Part shown: positions 26,629 to 36,030 of the stretch, piece after piece
Numbering within the stretch: position 1 is the stretch's first letter
Layout of the letters: each line of letters starts with the position of its first letter
NCBI RefSeq assembly: GCF_000382365.1
Contig: NZ_KB908215.1
Location: 868,001 to 932,000, forward strand
From: Pannonibacter phragmitetus DSM 14782
GTDB lineage: Bacteria; Pseudomonadota; Alphaproteobacteria; Rhizobiales; Stappiaceae
Direction of reading: 5' to 3'
Length of the DNA: 64,000 nucleotides
Program-made: the position numbers and the translations under genes
The notes under the pieces: model-generated
Database searches by the model: none
Seen by the model: only the letters and a program-made list of their open reading frames with translations
What the model was told of the DNA's origin: nothing

Positions 26629-28299
26629 ATGGCACAGAAGACCGGCGGTCAGCTCCTCGTGAAAGCTCTGGAAACCCATGGCGCGGAGCGGGTGTTCTGT
26701 GTGCCGGGTGAAAGCTATCTCGCCGTTCTCGATGCCCTGCACGATGCTGATATCCCGGTCACCGTCTGCCGTCAGGAGGGCGGTGCGGCGATGATGGCCG
26801 AGGCCCATGGCAAGCTGACGGGCCGCCCCGGCATCTGCATGGTCACCCGTGGCCCCGGCGCCACCAATGCTTCGGCGGGCGTGCACGTGGCGGCGCAGGA
26901 TTCCACCCCGATGATCCTCTTCATCGGCCAGATCGAACGCGGCATGCGCGAGCGTGAGGCCTTTCAGGAAGTCGATTACCGGCAGATGTTCGGCGGCATC
27001 GCCAAGTGGGTGGCCGAAATCGACCACGCGGACCGGGTGCCGGAATTCATCTCCCGCGCCTATCACGTGGCTACCTCGGGCCGCCCCGGCCCCGTGGTTC
27101 TCGCTCTGCCGGAAGATACGCTGGTGGAACTGGCCGATGTGAGCCAGCCCGAGCCGTGGAAGCAGGTGGAGACCCATCCGGGCCTGACCCAGATGGCCGA
27201 TCTGCAGAAGCGCCTGTGGGCGGCAGAGCGCCCCATCGCCATTCTCGGCGGCAGCCGCTGGACGGCAGACGCAGTGGCAGCCTTCACCCGTTTTGCCGAG
27301 CGCTTCGAGCTGCCGGTCGCCTGTTCCTTCCGCCGCCAGATGCTCTTCGACAACCTGCATCCCAATTACGCGGGCGACGTGGGCATTGGCGCCAATCCGA
27401 AGCTGCTGGCCCGTATCAAGGCCAGCGACCTCGTGCTTCTGGTGGGCGGGCGCCTGTCCGAAATGCCGAGCCAGTCCTACACGCTGCTGGACATTCCCCA
27501 GCCGTCGCAGCAGTTCATTCATGTCTATCCGGACCCGGATGAGCTGGGCCGCGTCTACCGCCCCAGCCTTGCCATCAACGCCTCCCCCACCGCCTTCTGC
27601 AAGGCAGCCGAAGGGCTGCAGCCGCCGGAGAGCAACAAATGCGCGGGCACCGCTTCCGAGGCTCACGCGGATTACCTCGCATGGTCGGGCGCCAGGCCGC
27701 AGACGCCGGGCGCGCTGCAGATGGCTGGCGTCATGGACTATCTGGAGGCCAACGCCGCGCCGGGCACCATCTTCACCAATGGCGCGGGCAATTATGCCAC
27801 CTGGCTGCACCGTTTCCACCGCTTCCGCCAGTTCGGCACGCAGGCGGCTCCCACCTCCGGCTCCATGGGCTATGGCCTGCCGGGCGCAATTGCCGCCAAG
27901 CTCGCCTTCCCGCAGCAGGATGTGGTCTGTTTTGCCGGTGACGGCTGCCTGCAGATGACCATTCAGGAACTGGGCACCGCAGCGCAGGAAGGGGCGGCCG
28001 TCATCGTGCTCGTCATCGACAACGGCATGTATGGCACCATCCGCATGCATCAGGAGCGGCACTATCCGGGCCGCATCTCGGCCACGAAGCTGGAGAACCC
28101 GGATTTCGCCGCCCTCGCCCGTGCCTATGGCGCCCATGCGGAAACCGTGACGGCGACGGAAGACTTCGGCCCGGCCTTCGAGCGGGCACGGGCCAGCGGC
28201 AGACTGTCGCTGCTGCATCTGAAGCTTGATCCGGAGGCCCTGACGCCTGCGGCCTCGCTCAGCCAGATCCGTGCCGCCGCAGAGGCCGCAAAGGGCTGA
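26629..28299 (+). CDS. thiamine pyrophosphate enzyme, acetolactate synthase-like
   Basis: A 556-residue three-domain TPP enzyme. The N-terminal pyrimidine-binding domain has the catalytic Glu in CRQEGGAAMMAEAHGKLTG; the central domain follows (WAAERPIAILGGSRW); the C-terminal domain carries the Mg/TPP motif GDGCLQMTIQELGTAAQEGAAVIVLVIDNGMYG. It resembles acetolactate synthase large subunits, but no regulatory subunit is near, so it is more likely a catabolic or orphan homologue and ilvB is not assigned. ATG 26629 matches the family start. It lies before the Usp gene but 188 bp away. Confidence 0.88.
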   Translation: MAQKTGGQLLVKALETHGAERVFCVPGESYLAVLDALHDADIPVTVCRQEGGAAMMAEAHGKLTGRPGICMVTRGPGATNASAGVHVAAQDSTPMILFIGQIERGMREREAFQEVDYRQMFGGIAKWVAEIDHADRVPEFISRAYHVATSGRPGPVVLALPEDTLVELADVSQPEPWKQVETHPGLTQMADLQKRLWAAERPIAILGGSRWTADAVAAFTRFAERFELPVACSFRRQMLFDNLHPNYAGDVGIGANPKLLARIKASDLVLLVGGRLSEMPSQSYTLLDIPQPSQQFIHVYPDPDELGRVYRPSLAINASPTAFCKAAEGLQPPESNKCAGTASEAHADYLAWSGARPQTPGALQMAGVMDYLEANAAPGTIFTNGAGNYATWLHRFHRFRQFGTQAAPTSGSMGYGLPGAIAAKLAFPQQDVVCFAGDGCLQMTIQELGTAAQEGAAVIVLVIDNGMYGTIRMHQERHYPGRISATKLENPDFAALARAYGAHAETVTATEDFGPAFERARASGRLSLLHLKLDPEALTPAASLSQIRAAAEAAKG

Positions 28300-28400
28300 G
28301 ACATTTCGTCTCCCGTCCGGCTGCCCACGGAACAAACATGTGTTGAACGGCATTTTCCCCTTGGCCAGCGGTATCTGACCAAGGGTTGAAAATACCGGGA

Positions 28401-28414
28401 TTGACCCGTGTCAA
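28401..28414 (+). promoter_or_regulatory. FNR/FixK-like box before usp
   Basis: TTGACCCGTGTCAA is a perfect TTGAC-N4-GTCAA palindrome, a common alphaproteobacterial variant of the FNR/FixK site. It is centred about 80 bp before the Usp start codon, a distance suitable for activation at -41.5 if transcription starts about 40 bp before the gene. Confidence 0.7.
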
Positions 28415-28487
28415 TGTCCGGTCATGCTTGCCGGCCTAGCTTGTGAGCTGAAGGGCTCATGAGGGGCCAAGCGACGGGAGACTTGAA

Positions 28488-29318
28488 ATGGCTTTGAGAG
28501 ACATTCTGATGGTGACCGATCTGTCGGGCGAACAGCAGGCCGTGAAATACGGCATTGATCTTGCTGCCCGCTGCGACGCCCATGCAACCGGCCTGGCCCT
28601 TTCCTATGAGCCCGTGGTTCCGGCCTTTGCGGCAGCGCCCGTTCCGGTCGATTTCATCGAGCAGAGCAGGCAATTTGCGCTGGCCTCGGCAAAGGCATCC
28701 CTGGACACCTTCAACGAGTTGGCCCGTCTTGGCGCGGTGAAGTCCGAAGGGCGGCTGGCCGAAGTCATCACCGGCGGCCCGATGGAACCGGTGCTGCGCC
28801 ACTGCCGCCTGACGGACCTGATCGTCGTCGGACAGGACAACCCGGACAAGCCGGAACCCATGCGCGAACTGCTGATCGAAACCGCCCTGTTTGAAAGCGG
28901 CGTGCCGGTTCTGATCGTGCCCTATATCGGCGCCCCGTCTCCGAAATTCGAAAACGTGCTGATTGCCTGGGATGGCAGTTCCACCTCCACCCGTGCCGTG
29001 CATGCGGCGCTGCCGATCCTTGCCATGGCGAAGAAGGTGACCGTGCTGATCATCAACAAGGGCTCGAAGATGGCCGGTGAGCCAGGTGCCGACATGGCCA
29101 CCTATCTGGCCCGGCACGGCCTCAACGTCACCGTGGACGTGATCACCAACACCCAGACCACCGTCGCCGAAACGCTGCTGAACTATGTCAGCGACAACGG
29201 CAAGGATCTGGTGGTGATGGGCGGCTACGGCCACAGCCGCGTGCGCGAATTCCTCTTCGGCGGCGCCACCCGCGACATCCTCGCCGCCATGACCGTTCCG
29301 GTGCTGATGGCGCATTGA
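28488..29318 (+). CDS. universal stress protein, tandem UspA domains
   Basis: A 276-residue cytoplasmic protein with two UspA domains. The first (about 1-145) is degenerate; the second (about 155-276) ends with the ATP-binding signature GGYGHSRVREFLFGGATRDIL, giving a G-2x-G-9x-G(S/T)-like pattern. In alphaproteobacteria and other bacteria such tandem Usp proteins are often induced by low oxygen through FNR-type regulators, which fits the palindrome upstream. The ATG has GGGAGACTTGAA before it. Gene-poor repeat DNA follows. Confidence 0.92.
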   Translation: MALRDILMVTDLSGEQQAVKYGIDLAARCDAHATGLALSYEPVVPAFAAAPVPVDFIEQSRQFALASAKASLDTFNELARLGAVKSEGRLAEVITGGPMEPVLRHCRLTDLIVVGQDNPDKPEPMRELLIETALFESGVPVLIVPYIGAPSPKFENVLIAWDGSSTSTRAVHAALPILAMAKKVTVLIINKGSKMAGEPGADMATYLARHGLNVTVDVITNTQTTVAETLLNYVSDNGKDLVVMGGYGHSRVREFLFGGATRDILAAMTVPVLMAH

Positions 29319-29840
29319 GGGGGCGGGGGCCTCTGGCTGAAGGGCTTCCTCTTGACCGCAGCCCCCTCTCCCCCCTCTAGGAATACCGGATTCACACATC
29401 AAGTTCGGACATCGCCCGCAATGATGTAGTTGCTTTCCGGCAGGGCGACTCCGCCCCCCTCCCCCTGGTGGGGAGGGGTAAGGGGTGGGGGGCTCTGAGC
29501 CTGCAAGGATTTGAAAAGTGGAGCTTTTCCTGGAGAGGCATCAGGAGGGAAAGCTGTCTGTGATCAATGGATACCCTGCCAGACGGAGAGGCTTTTCCCC
29601 CCACCCCCTTGCCCCTCCCCACCAGGGGGGAGGGGAGCTGAACCGCTGTGCCGGAGTGGGCAGATTGCAGGCTTTCCTCAAGCCGCCTCCGGCTTCAAGC
29701 ACGATGCGTGCATGCAATAGCTCGAGGGGAGAAGGAACGGAAAGGCAGTGCCAGCAGCCAGCACTGTTGACTGTTGAGGCCGCACCCGGCACCCTTCGGC
29801 CGCGCAGCCCGATCACACGTCCTGCCGGAGTGTTCAGACC
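29319..29840. other. intergenic region with a C/G-rich repeat pair
   Basis: 522 bp with no convincing gene between usp and the acyl-CoA synthetase. It contains the inverted repeat pair at 29451-29638. Short open frames here have no ribosome binding site and no family resemblance. Confidence 0.6.
29451..29638. repeat. paired inverted C/G-rich repeat, locus A
   Basis: Left arm 29451-29494 (CCCCTGGTGGGGAGGGG core) and right arm 29594-29638 (CCCCTCCCCACCAGGGG core) are inverted copies about 100 bp apart. Each arm is itself a hairpin. Similar pairs lie at 32632-32799 and 59591-59739, all between genes. Confidence 0.75.
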
Positions 29841-32567
29841 ATGACCATCCGTAATCTGGAAGGCCTCTTCGCACCCGGCAGCCTTGCCATTCATGGGCCC
29901 AATGCCCAGGCCGCCGGACTGCCCGGCCTGATCATCAGCCGCTTGCAGGCCTCAGGCTTCCGGGGCCGCACCGCGCTGATCAATCTGGAAGCCCCCGACG
30001 AGGCAGACAGCTGGCCCGTGTTTGCCAGCATCGCGGACCTGACATTCACGCCGGACCTGCTGATCTATCTCGGACCGGCAGAAGCAGCCCCGGCCACAAT
30101 CGCCGAAGCGGCGGCGCGCGGGATAAAGGCCGTGGCACTGCAGTCGGCAGGCTATGAATCCTGGCCCGACGCAACGGTTTCCGCCGCCATGCAGGCCGCC
30201 CGCAGCCATGCGGTGCGCCTTATCGGCCCCGGCAGCCTCGGCGTGGCCGCCCCTCACTCCGGGCTGAACCTTCTGGCCACACGCGAAGCGCCGCAGGCGG
30301 GCGAACTGGCGCTGATCGCCCGCTCCGGCGCCGTGGTCAACAGCATCCTGTCCTGGGCCTCGTCCCGCAAGATCGGCTTTTCCGGGGTTGCCTCGCTCGG
30401 CCAGCGCAGCGACGTGGACGGAGGCGACCTGATCGACTATTTCGCCTCGGACTACCGCACCCGCGCCATCCTGCTGCATGTGGAAGCGGTGCACAATCCG
30501 CGCAAGTTTCTCTCTGCCGCAAGGGCTGCAGCGCGCAGCAAGCCGATCATCCTCATCCGCTCGGGGCGCAGCCGCGATGCGGCGGCCAGCGGCAACACCC
30601 ATGCGGGGCGGCTGACGCGCGCCGATGCGGTTTATGAAAGCGCCCTGCGCCGCGCCGGCATCCTGCGCATTGCCGATCTTGATGAACTGTTCGAGGCGGT
30701 CGAGACCCTGACCCGGCTCAAGGTGCCGAAATGCCAGAGGCTCGGCGTCATCGCCAATGGCCGCAGCCTTGCCACCCTTGCCGCCGACCGGCTGCACGAT
30801 GGCCGGGCGGAACTGGCCGAACTGGACGGCGAAACCCTTGCCAGCCTGCAGCCGCTGAGCCGTCCGGGCACCCAGCCCGGCAACCCGCTGACCCTGCCGG
30901 AAGGCGCCGCGCCCGAGGCCGTGGAACAGGCGGTCACGGCCATGCTGGCGAGCACGGCGGTGGACGGCGTTCTGGTTCTGGCGGCGCCCAATCCGTTTGT
31001 GCTGGGCGAAGATGTGGCCCGTGCCATTGCCAATGCCGCCGGCAAGGACAAGCGCCGCCTAGGCCGCCGCAAGGCTGTGGTCGCCGCCATGGTGGGGGAA
31101 GATCCGCTGCCGCGTGCCGCCCTCGATTTCGCCCGCGTCCCGGTCTATGCCAGCCCGGCAGAAGCCGTGCGCAGCATCCTCTACCTCAAGCGCAGTGCCG
31201 AGGCACAGGAGGCTCTGATGGCCGCGCCGCCGAGCCTGCCATCCGATTTCTCGCCCGATGTGGAGGATGCCCGCGCCATTGTGGCTGCTGCCTTGAAGGA
31301 AGGCCGCACGATGCTGGACCCGGCGGAAACGGCGGCCCTGCTCTTTGCCTACCGGGTGCCGATGATCGAGACCCATCTCGCCCGCACCATCGATCAGGTG
31401 CGGCAGATGGCGGGCAGCCTGCTGGAGCGGCATCCCGCCTGCGTGGTCAAGGCGTGGTCCACTGCCCTGCCCTTCAAGTCCGATATCGATGGGGTGCGCC
31501 TTGGCATCGAAAGCGCCGATGCCGCCGCGCAATCGGCACAGGAGCTGATTGATCTGGTCGGCCGCACCCATCCCAAGGCCCGGATCGAGGGCTTCACCCT
31601 GCAGCCGATGCTGGAAGCCAAACACGGGCTGGAGCTGTTTGCAGGCCTTGGCGATGATCCATCCTTCGGGCCGGTCATCGCCTTCGGACAGGGCGGAACA
31701 TCCGTGGAAGTCTCCGGCGATGTGTCGCTGGAACTGCCGCCGCTGGACCTTAATCTTGCAAACCAGCTCATCCGCCGCACCCGGGTCTCCCGGCTGTTTC
31801 AGGCCTATCGCGGACAGCCGGAACGGGACATGCAGGCAGTCGCCCTCACCCTGATGAAATTGTCACAGATCACCATTGATCTGCCGCAAGTGCGGGAGCT
31901 GGACATCAATCCGCTCGTCGCCCTGCCACAAGGCGTAATGGCGCTGGATGCGCGCATCGTGGTGGGTGAAGCACCGGTGCAGGCGGGCCGCGCCGGCTCC
32001 TCCCGTCTTGCCATCGCGCCCTACCCGCAGGAGTGGGAACAGACGCTGACGCTTAGAGAGGGGGAGAAGGTTTTCGTCCGGCCGGTGCGCCCAGAAGACG
32101 AGGATCTGTTCCGCGCCTTCTTCGAACAGGTATCGCCGGAAGATCTGCGCCTGCGCTTCTTTGCACCGGTGAAGGACTTTGACCACCGCTTCCTGTCTCG
32201 GCTGACCCAGCTCGACTATGCCCGCGCCATGGCGCTGGCGGCGATTGATCCGGAGACGGGCGACCTTCTCGGCGTCGTGCGCCTGCATGCGGACCCGGAC
32301 CACAAGACCGGCGAATATGCGGTGATGGTGCGCTCGGACCTGAAAGGCAGGGGGCTTGGCTGGGCGCTGATGAAGCTGATCATCCGCTATGCGGAGGTGG
32401 ATGGCATCGACACCATCAAGGGCGAGGTGCTGAAGGAAAACACCAGCATGCTGACCATGTGCGAATCCCTCGGCTTCACCATGTCCACCTCCCCCGACGA
32501 CCCCGCCATCGCCCTCGTCACCCTCTCCGTCAAATCGGCAGCGGCCACGATGGATGGGCCGGGGTGA
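29841..32567 (+). CDS. ADP-forming acyl-CoA synthetase / GNAT acetyltransferase fusion (Pat-like)
   Basis: A 908-residue protein with the architecture of protein lysine acetyltransferases of the Pat/PatZ (YfiQ) type. Order: CoA-binding domain (about 5-130), succinyl-CoA-ligase-like domain (about 150-430), ATP-grasp (about 480-700), then a GNAT domain (about 735-895; RSDLKGRGLGWALMKLIIRYAE). The position of the phospho-His of ADP-forming synthetases still reads THAGRLTRADAVYESALRRAG, so the His is kept. It probably acetylates metabolic enzymes such as acetyl-CoA synthetase, with the synthetase part sensing CoA or acetyl-CoA; synthetase activity cannot be excluded. Confidence 0.92.
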   Translation: MTIRNLEGLFAPGSLAIHGPNAQAAGLPGLIISRLQASGFRGRTALINLEAPDEADSWPVFASIADLTFTPDLLIYLGPAEAAPATIAEAAARGIKAVALQSAGYESWPDATVSAAMQAARSHAVRLIGPGSLGVAAPHSGLNLLATREAPQAGELALIARSGAVVNSILSWASSRKIGFSGVASLGQRSDVDGGDLIDYFASDYRTRAILLHVEAVHNPRKFLSAARAAARSKPIILIRSGRSRDAAASGNTHAGRLTRADAVYESALRRAGILRIADLDELFEAVETLTRLKVPKCQRLGVIANGRSLATLAADRLHDGRAELAELDGETLASLQPLSRPGTQPGNPLTLPEGAAPEAVEQAVTAMLASTAVDGVLVLAAPNPFVLGEDVARAIANAAGKDKRRLGRRKAVVAAMVGEDPLPRAALDFARVPVYASPAEAVRSILYLKRSAEAQEALMAAPPSLPSDFSPDVEDARAIVAAALKEGRTMLDPAETAALLFAYRVPMIETHLARTIDQVRQMAGSLLERHPACVVKAWSTALPFKSDIDGVRLGIESADAAAQSAQELIDLVGRTHPKARIEGFTLQPMLEAKHGLELFAGLGDDPSFGPVIAFGQGGTSVEVSGDVSLELPPLDLNLANQLIRRTRVSRLFQAYRGQPERDMQAVALTLMKLSQITIDLPQVRELDINPLVALPQGVMALDARIVVGEAPVQAGRAGSSRLAIAPYPQEWEQTLTLREGEKVFVRPVRPEDEDLFRAFFEQVSPEDLRLRFFAPVKDFDHRFLSRLTQLDYARAMALAAIDPETGDLLGVVRLHADPDHKTGEYAVMVRSDLKGRGLGWALMKLIIRYAEVDGIDTIKGEVLKENTSMLTMCESLGFTMSTSPDDPAIALVTLSVKSAAATMDGPG

Positions 32568-32919
32568 GGGATTTCGTGCGTTTCTGCAATTGAGGGAAGG
32601 TGCTGGAAACGGACTGCCAGTCAGGCTCCAACTCCTCTCCCCCCTTGAGGGGGAGATGCCCCCGGTAGGGGGCAGAGGGGGGTAACGGGCTGTCCTTTTG
32701 CAAGAGAGATCCTGCCATTTTGAAGCGCTGCTACCCCCCTCTGTCTGCTGACGCAGACATCTCCCCCTCAAGGGGGGGGAGAGGGGCGCTGCGGCAAAAG
32801 GAGAGCCCCTTCATCCTCTTTCCGTTCGTTGTAAACACTGCCCTCAAGGGGCAGAAGACCTGGCGTCTGACTTACCAATCAGGAAGAACAGCACGTGGGC
32901 CAGGAAGCCACCCCTCGCC
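32568..32919. other. intergenic region with repeat pair
   Basis: 352 bp between convergent genes (Pat-like and DUF934). Most of it is the repeat pair at 32632-32799. No gene was recognised. Confidence 0.6.
32632..32799. repeat. paired inverted C/G-rich repeat, locus B
   Basis: Left element 32632-32685 (CCCCCCTTGAGGGGGAGATG core) and right element 32725-32799, its inverted relative with a variable centre CTGTCTGCTGACGCAGACA, itself a hairpin. The right element is nearly identical over about 70 bp to the one at 59668-59739, 27 kb away. Confidence 0.82.
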
Positions 32920-33480
32920 TCACTCCACCACGGCGCCCGTGGTGAGTTTGCGCTCGCTGTTGGGGCGGCGGGCCCAGGGGCGGGTGCCGGCGGGGATTTC
33001 GGTGACGGTGCCGACCGGCTGAAGGTAGTGGGTCACTTCCGGCCAGATGCCTGCCTTGAGCGCGGCTTCCACATGCGGCTTGCTGATCTCGAAGCTGGAA
33101 ACACCGCAGCGGAGCATCAGGGGGATCTGGTCGAGGATGAAGTCTCCGATGGCGCGGATGTCACCCTGATAGCCCAGATGTTCGCGCAGGACGCGTGCGG
33201 AGGAGAAGCCCCGGCCATCACTGAACTTCGGGAACTCCACCGCAATGCGCGGCAGGCGGGCGGCGAAGGGCGCCAGCGCCTCGACGTCATCACCCGGGCT
33301 CACCAGAACGGCGATATCGGCAGCCACCGCCAGAAAGGCATCGGGGCCAGCCAGAAAGCGCGCCTGCGGCACCAGAAGCTTCAGGCCATCACCAAAGGGA
33401 TGTGCCGGCAGCTCGGCGTCCTTGTCGAGGCGTTCCCAGCTTTCCTGCGTGAAGCCGCCGTTGGCGTAGATCGAGGTCAT
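32920..33480 (-). CDS. DUF934 protein of the sulfate-assimilation operon
   Basis: A 186-residue soluble protein of the DUF934 family, almost always found with cysH and cysI in alpha- and betaproteobacteria. Typical elements are FPKFSDGRGFSSARVLREHLGYQGDIRAIGDFILDQI. The role is not established; suggested to be an oxidoreductase accessory for sulfite or APS reductase. It is the last gene of the operon, 57 bp after cysH. The ATG at 33480 is chosen as the family start. Confidence 0.88.
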   Translation of the reverse strand: MTSIYANGGFTQESWERLDKDAELPAHPFGDGLKLLVPQARFLAGPDAFLAVAADIAVLVSPGDDVEALAPFAARLPRIAVEFPKFSDGRGFSSARVLREHLGYQGDIRAIGDFILDQIPLMLRCGVSSFEISKPHVEAALKAGIWPEVTHYLQPVGTVTEIPAGTRPWARRPNSERKLTTGAVVE

Positions 33481-33537
33481 CAGTTGCGTCCTTCGCAAAA
33501 TTCGTCAGGCATCCGGTTCCGGCAGCCTCATCAAGCC

Positions 33538-34284
33538 TTACAGGCCGGAGGAGCCCAGAGACAGGTGAATGCCGCATTCGGTCTTGTCCATGCCGCGCCA
33601 GCGGCCCGAGCGCGGGTCCTCGCCCGGCGCCACCTTGCTGGTGCAGGGCAGGCAGCCGATGGAAGGGTACCCCTCGGCCACCAGCGGATGCGGTGGCAGA
33701 TCATGTTCCTTGGCATAGGCCAGAATGTCCGAGGCCGTCCAGCCCGCCAGCGGATTGACCTTCACGCGCCCCTCTTCCACCTCAAACACCGGCAGCGCGG
33801 CACGGGTGCTGCTCTGGAAGCGCTTGCGCCCGGAAATCCAGGCATCAAAGCCCTTCAGCGCGGTTGCCAGGGGCACGACCTTGCGGACGTGGCAGCAGGC
33901 ATCGGTATCCACCATCCACAGCATGCCGCCGGGATCGGCCGCCGACTGAGCCTCAGATTCCGGGCGGATATCCAGCACACCGGTCAGACCGAGACGGTCC
34001 ACCAGCAGGTCGCGGTAGCGCAGTGTCTGCGGAAAATGCTTGCCCGTATCGACGAAGATCACCGGCGCAGACGGATCAATCTCCGACACCATGTGCAAGA
34101 GCACAGCCGAATCCGCGCCGAAGCTGGAGACGAGCGCAATACGCCCAGCATAGTGATTGCGGATGGCATCGCGCAGGATCGTCTGCGGGTTCTCGCCTTC
34201 ATACTGCCGGGCAAAGGCCAGCGCTTCCGCGCCGAGCCCCAGCTCCGGATCGAAGGCGAGGCCGCTCAACTCAGTCAGAGCCAT
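33538..34284 (-). CDS. cysH: assimilatory APS (adenylyl-sulfate) reductase
   Basis: A 248-residue reductase that converts APS to sulfite using thioredoxin. The PP-loop-like site SSFGADSAVLLHMV is at about 53-66. It has the 4Fe-4S ligands Cys130-Cys131 (DACCHVRKVVPL) and Cys211-x-x-Cys214 (GCLPCTSK), which mark APS reductase rather than PAPS reductase. The catalytic Cys237 lies in the ECGIH motif near the C terminus. The ATG at 34284 overlaps the end of cysI by 14 bp, giving coupled translation. Confidence 0.95.
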   Translation of the reverse strand: MALTELSGLAFDPELGLGAEALAFARQYEGENPQTILRDAIRNHYAGRIALVSSFGADSAVLLHMVSEIDPSAPVIFVDTGKHFPQTLRYRDLLVDRLGLTGVLDIRPESEAQSAADPGGMLWMVDTDACCHVRKVVPLATALKGFDAWISGRKRFQSSTRAALPVFEVEEGRVKVNPLAGWTASDILAYAKEHDLPPHPLVAEGYPSIGCLPCTSKVAPGEDPRSGRWRGMDKTECGIHLSLGSSGL

Positions 34285-35929
34285 AAAGGGCCTCCTTGAA
34301 CGGATCTTCGCCAACGCGGCGGTAGACCTCCAGGAAGGTTTCCTGCGGGGACTGGCGCAGGCCGAGATAGGCATCCACCAGCGTCTCGATGGCATCGACC
34401 ACCTCGTCGGAGGAGAAGCCGCGGCCGATAATCTCGCCAATGGACGAGCTTTCGTTGGCCGAACCGCCGAGGGTGATCTGGTAGAATTCCTCGCCCTTCT
34501 TTTCGAGGCCGAGAATGCCGATGTGGCCCACATGGTGATGGCCGCAGGCATTGATGCAGCCGGAGATCTTGATCTTCAGCTCGCCAATCTCGCTCTGCCG
34601 CTCCGGCGCACCGAAGCGCTCGGAAATGCGCTGCGCGACCGGGATGGACCGGGCCGTCGCCAGAGCGCAATAATCCATACCCGGGCAGGCGATGATGTCG
34701 GTGATGAGCCCGGCATTGCCTTCGGCCAGACCGTTCTTCACCAGCACGTCGAAGATTTCCGGCAGATCATCCAGCGCCACATGCGGCAGGATCACGTTCT
34801 GCTCGTGGCTGATGCGGATCTCGTCAAAGGCATAGGCCTCGGCAAGGTTCGCCACCACATCCATCTGCGCATCCGTCGCATCGCCCGGAATGCCGCCAAT
34901 CGGCTTCATGGAGATGGTGATGCTGGTGTAGCCCGGCACCCGGTGCGGGTTGAGGTTATGCGCCACGAAGCGTGCGAAGGCAGTATCGCCCGCCACTCGG
35001 GCTTCCACCTTGGCGCTGACCGCATTGCGCGGCTCCAGGGCGGGAGGTGCAAAGTAGGTTTCGATGCGGCGCACTTCCTCATCCGGCAGGCGCAGCACGC
35101 CATAGCGGATCTTCTCGAACTCGGCCTCGATATCGGCCTTCAGCTCTTCAAGGCCGGTCTCGTGCACCAGGATCTTGATGCGCGCCTTGTACTTGTTGTC
35201 GCGGCGGCCATAGAGATTGTAAACGCGCAGGATCGCTTCCGAATAGGCCAGCAGATCCTCTTCGGGCAGGAAGTCGCGCACCTTGCGGCCGATCATCGGC
35301 GTGCGGCCCAGCCCGCCGCCGACGAAGACGGTGAAGCCAATCTCACCCTTGTCATTGCGGGTCAGCTGCAGGCCGATGTCATGCACCTGCACCGCCGCGC
35401 GGTCATGCGGGGCGCCGGTGATGGCCACCTTGAACTTGCGCGGCAGGAACGAGAACTCCGGATGGAGCGAGGACCACTGGCGCAGGATCTCCGCATAGGG
35501 GCGCGGATCGGCAATCTCGTCGGCAGCAGCACCGGCGAAATGATCGGCCGTGACATTGCGGATGCAGTTGCCGGAGGTCTGAATGGCGTGCATCTCCACT
35601 TCCGCCAGCTCTTCCAGAATGCGCGGCGTGTCCTTCAGGCTCGGCCAGTTGAACTGGATGTTCTGGCGCGTGGTGAAGTGGCCGTAGCCCTTGTCATAGG
35701 TGCGGGCAATGTGGGCCAGCCGGCGCATCTGGCGGCTGTTGAGCGTGCCGTAGGGAATGGCGACGCGCAGCATGTAGGCATGAAGCTGCAGATAAAGCCC
35801 GTTCATCAGGCGCAGCGGCTTGAACTCGTCTTCAGTCAGCTCGCCGGACAGACGGCGGCGCACCTGATCGGCAAACTGTGCGGTGCGCTCCTTGACGAAA
35901 GCCTGATCAAATTCATCGTAGCGGTACAT
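34271..35929 (-). CDS. cysI: sulfite reductase hemoprotein (CysI-type)
   Basis: A 552-residue siroheme/4Fe-4S enzyme of the nitrite/sulfite reductase family that reduces sulfite to sulfide. It has two ferredoxin-like half-domains (RQNIQFNWPSLKDTPRIL near 80-100) and the cluster-binding motifs CPGMDYC and later CINAC, i.e. C-x5-C and C-x3-C that bridge the cluster to siroheme. No separate flavoprotein subunit (CysJ) is nearby, so ferredoxin or another reductase probably supplies electrons. It sits between the DUF2849 gene and cysH in the operon. Confidence 0.94.
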   Translation of the reverse strand: MYRYDEFDQAFVKERTAQFADQVRRRLSGELTEDEFKPLRLMNGLYLQLHAYMLRVAIPYGTLNSRQMRRLAHIARTYDKGYGHFTTRQNIQFNWPSLKDTPRILEELAEVEMHAIQTSGNCIRNVTADHFAGAAADEIADPRPYAEILRQWSSLHPEFSFLPRKFKVAITGAPHDRAAVQVHDIGLQLTRNDKGEIGFTVFVGGGLGRTPMIGRKVRDFLPEEDLLAYSEAILRVYNLYGRRDNKYKARIKILVHETGLEELKADIEAEFEKIRYGVLRLPDEEVRRIETYFAPPALEPRNAVSAKVEARVAGDTAFARFVAHNLNPHRVPGYTSITISMKPIGGIPGDATDAQMDVVANLAEAYAFDEIRISHEQNVILPHVALDDLPEIFDVLVKNGLAEGNAGLITDIIACPGMDYCALATARSIPVAQRISERFGAPERQSEIGELKIKISGCINACGHHHVGHIGILGLEKKGEEFYQITLGGSANESSSIGEIIGRGFSSDEVVDAIETLVDAYLGLRQSPQETFLEVYRRVGEDPFKEALYGSD

Positions 35930-36030
35930 GTTGCGTCTCCAGGGCGGCAGCCGGGCTGCGCCGAAAATCTGTCATCTGGCAGGGCGGGTGCCGGTGCACC
36001 AGCGCCTTTGTTTCACTCAGGCCGTTCTAT

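Noticed and set aside
26629-28299. Naming the TPP enzyme ilvB
   Set aside because: No small regulatory subunit or ilv/leu genes are adjacent; the family contains many other enzymes with the same motifs.
26563-28353. A 596-residue open frame on the minus strand
   Set aside because: It is the antisense of the TPP enzyme, which has clear catalytic motifs on the plus strand.
29518-29844. Small open frame between usp and the acyl-CoA synthetase
   Set aside because: It runs through the C/G-rich inverted repeat, has no ribosome binding site and no recognisable domain.
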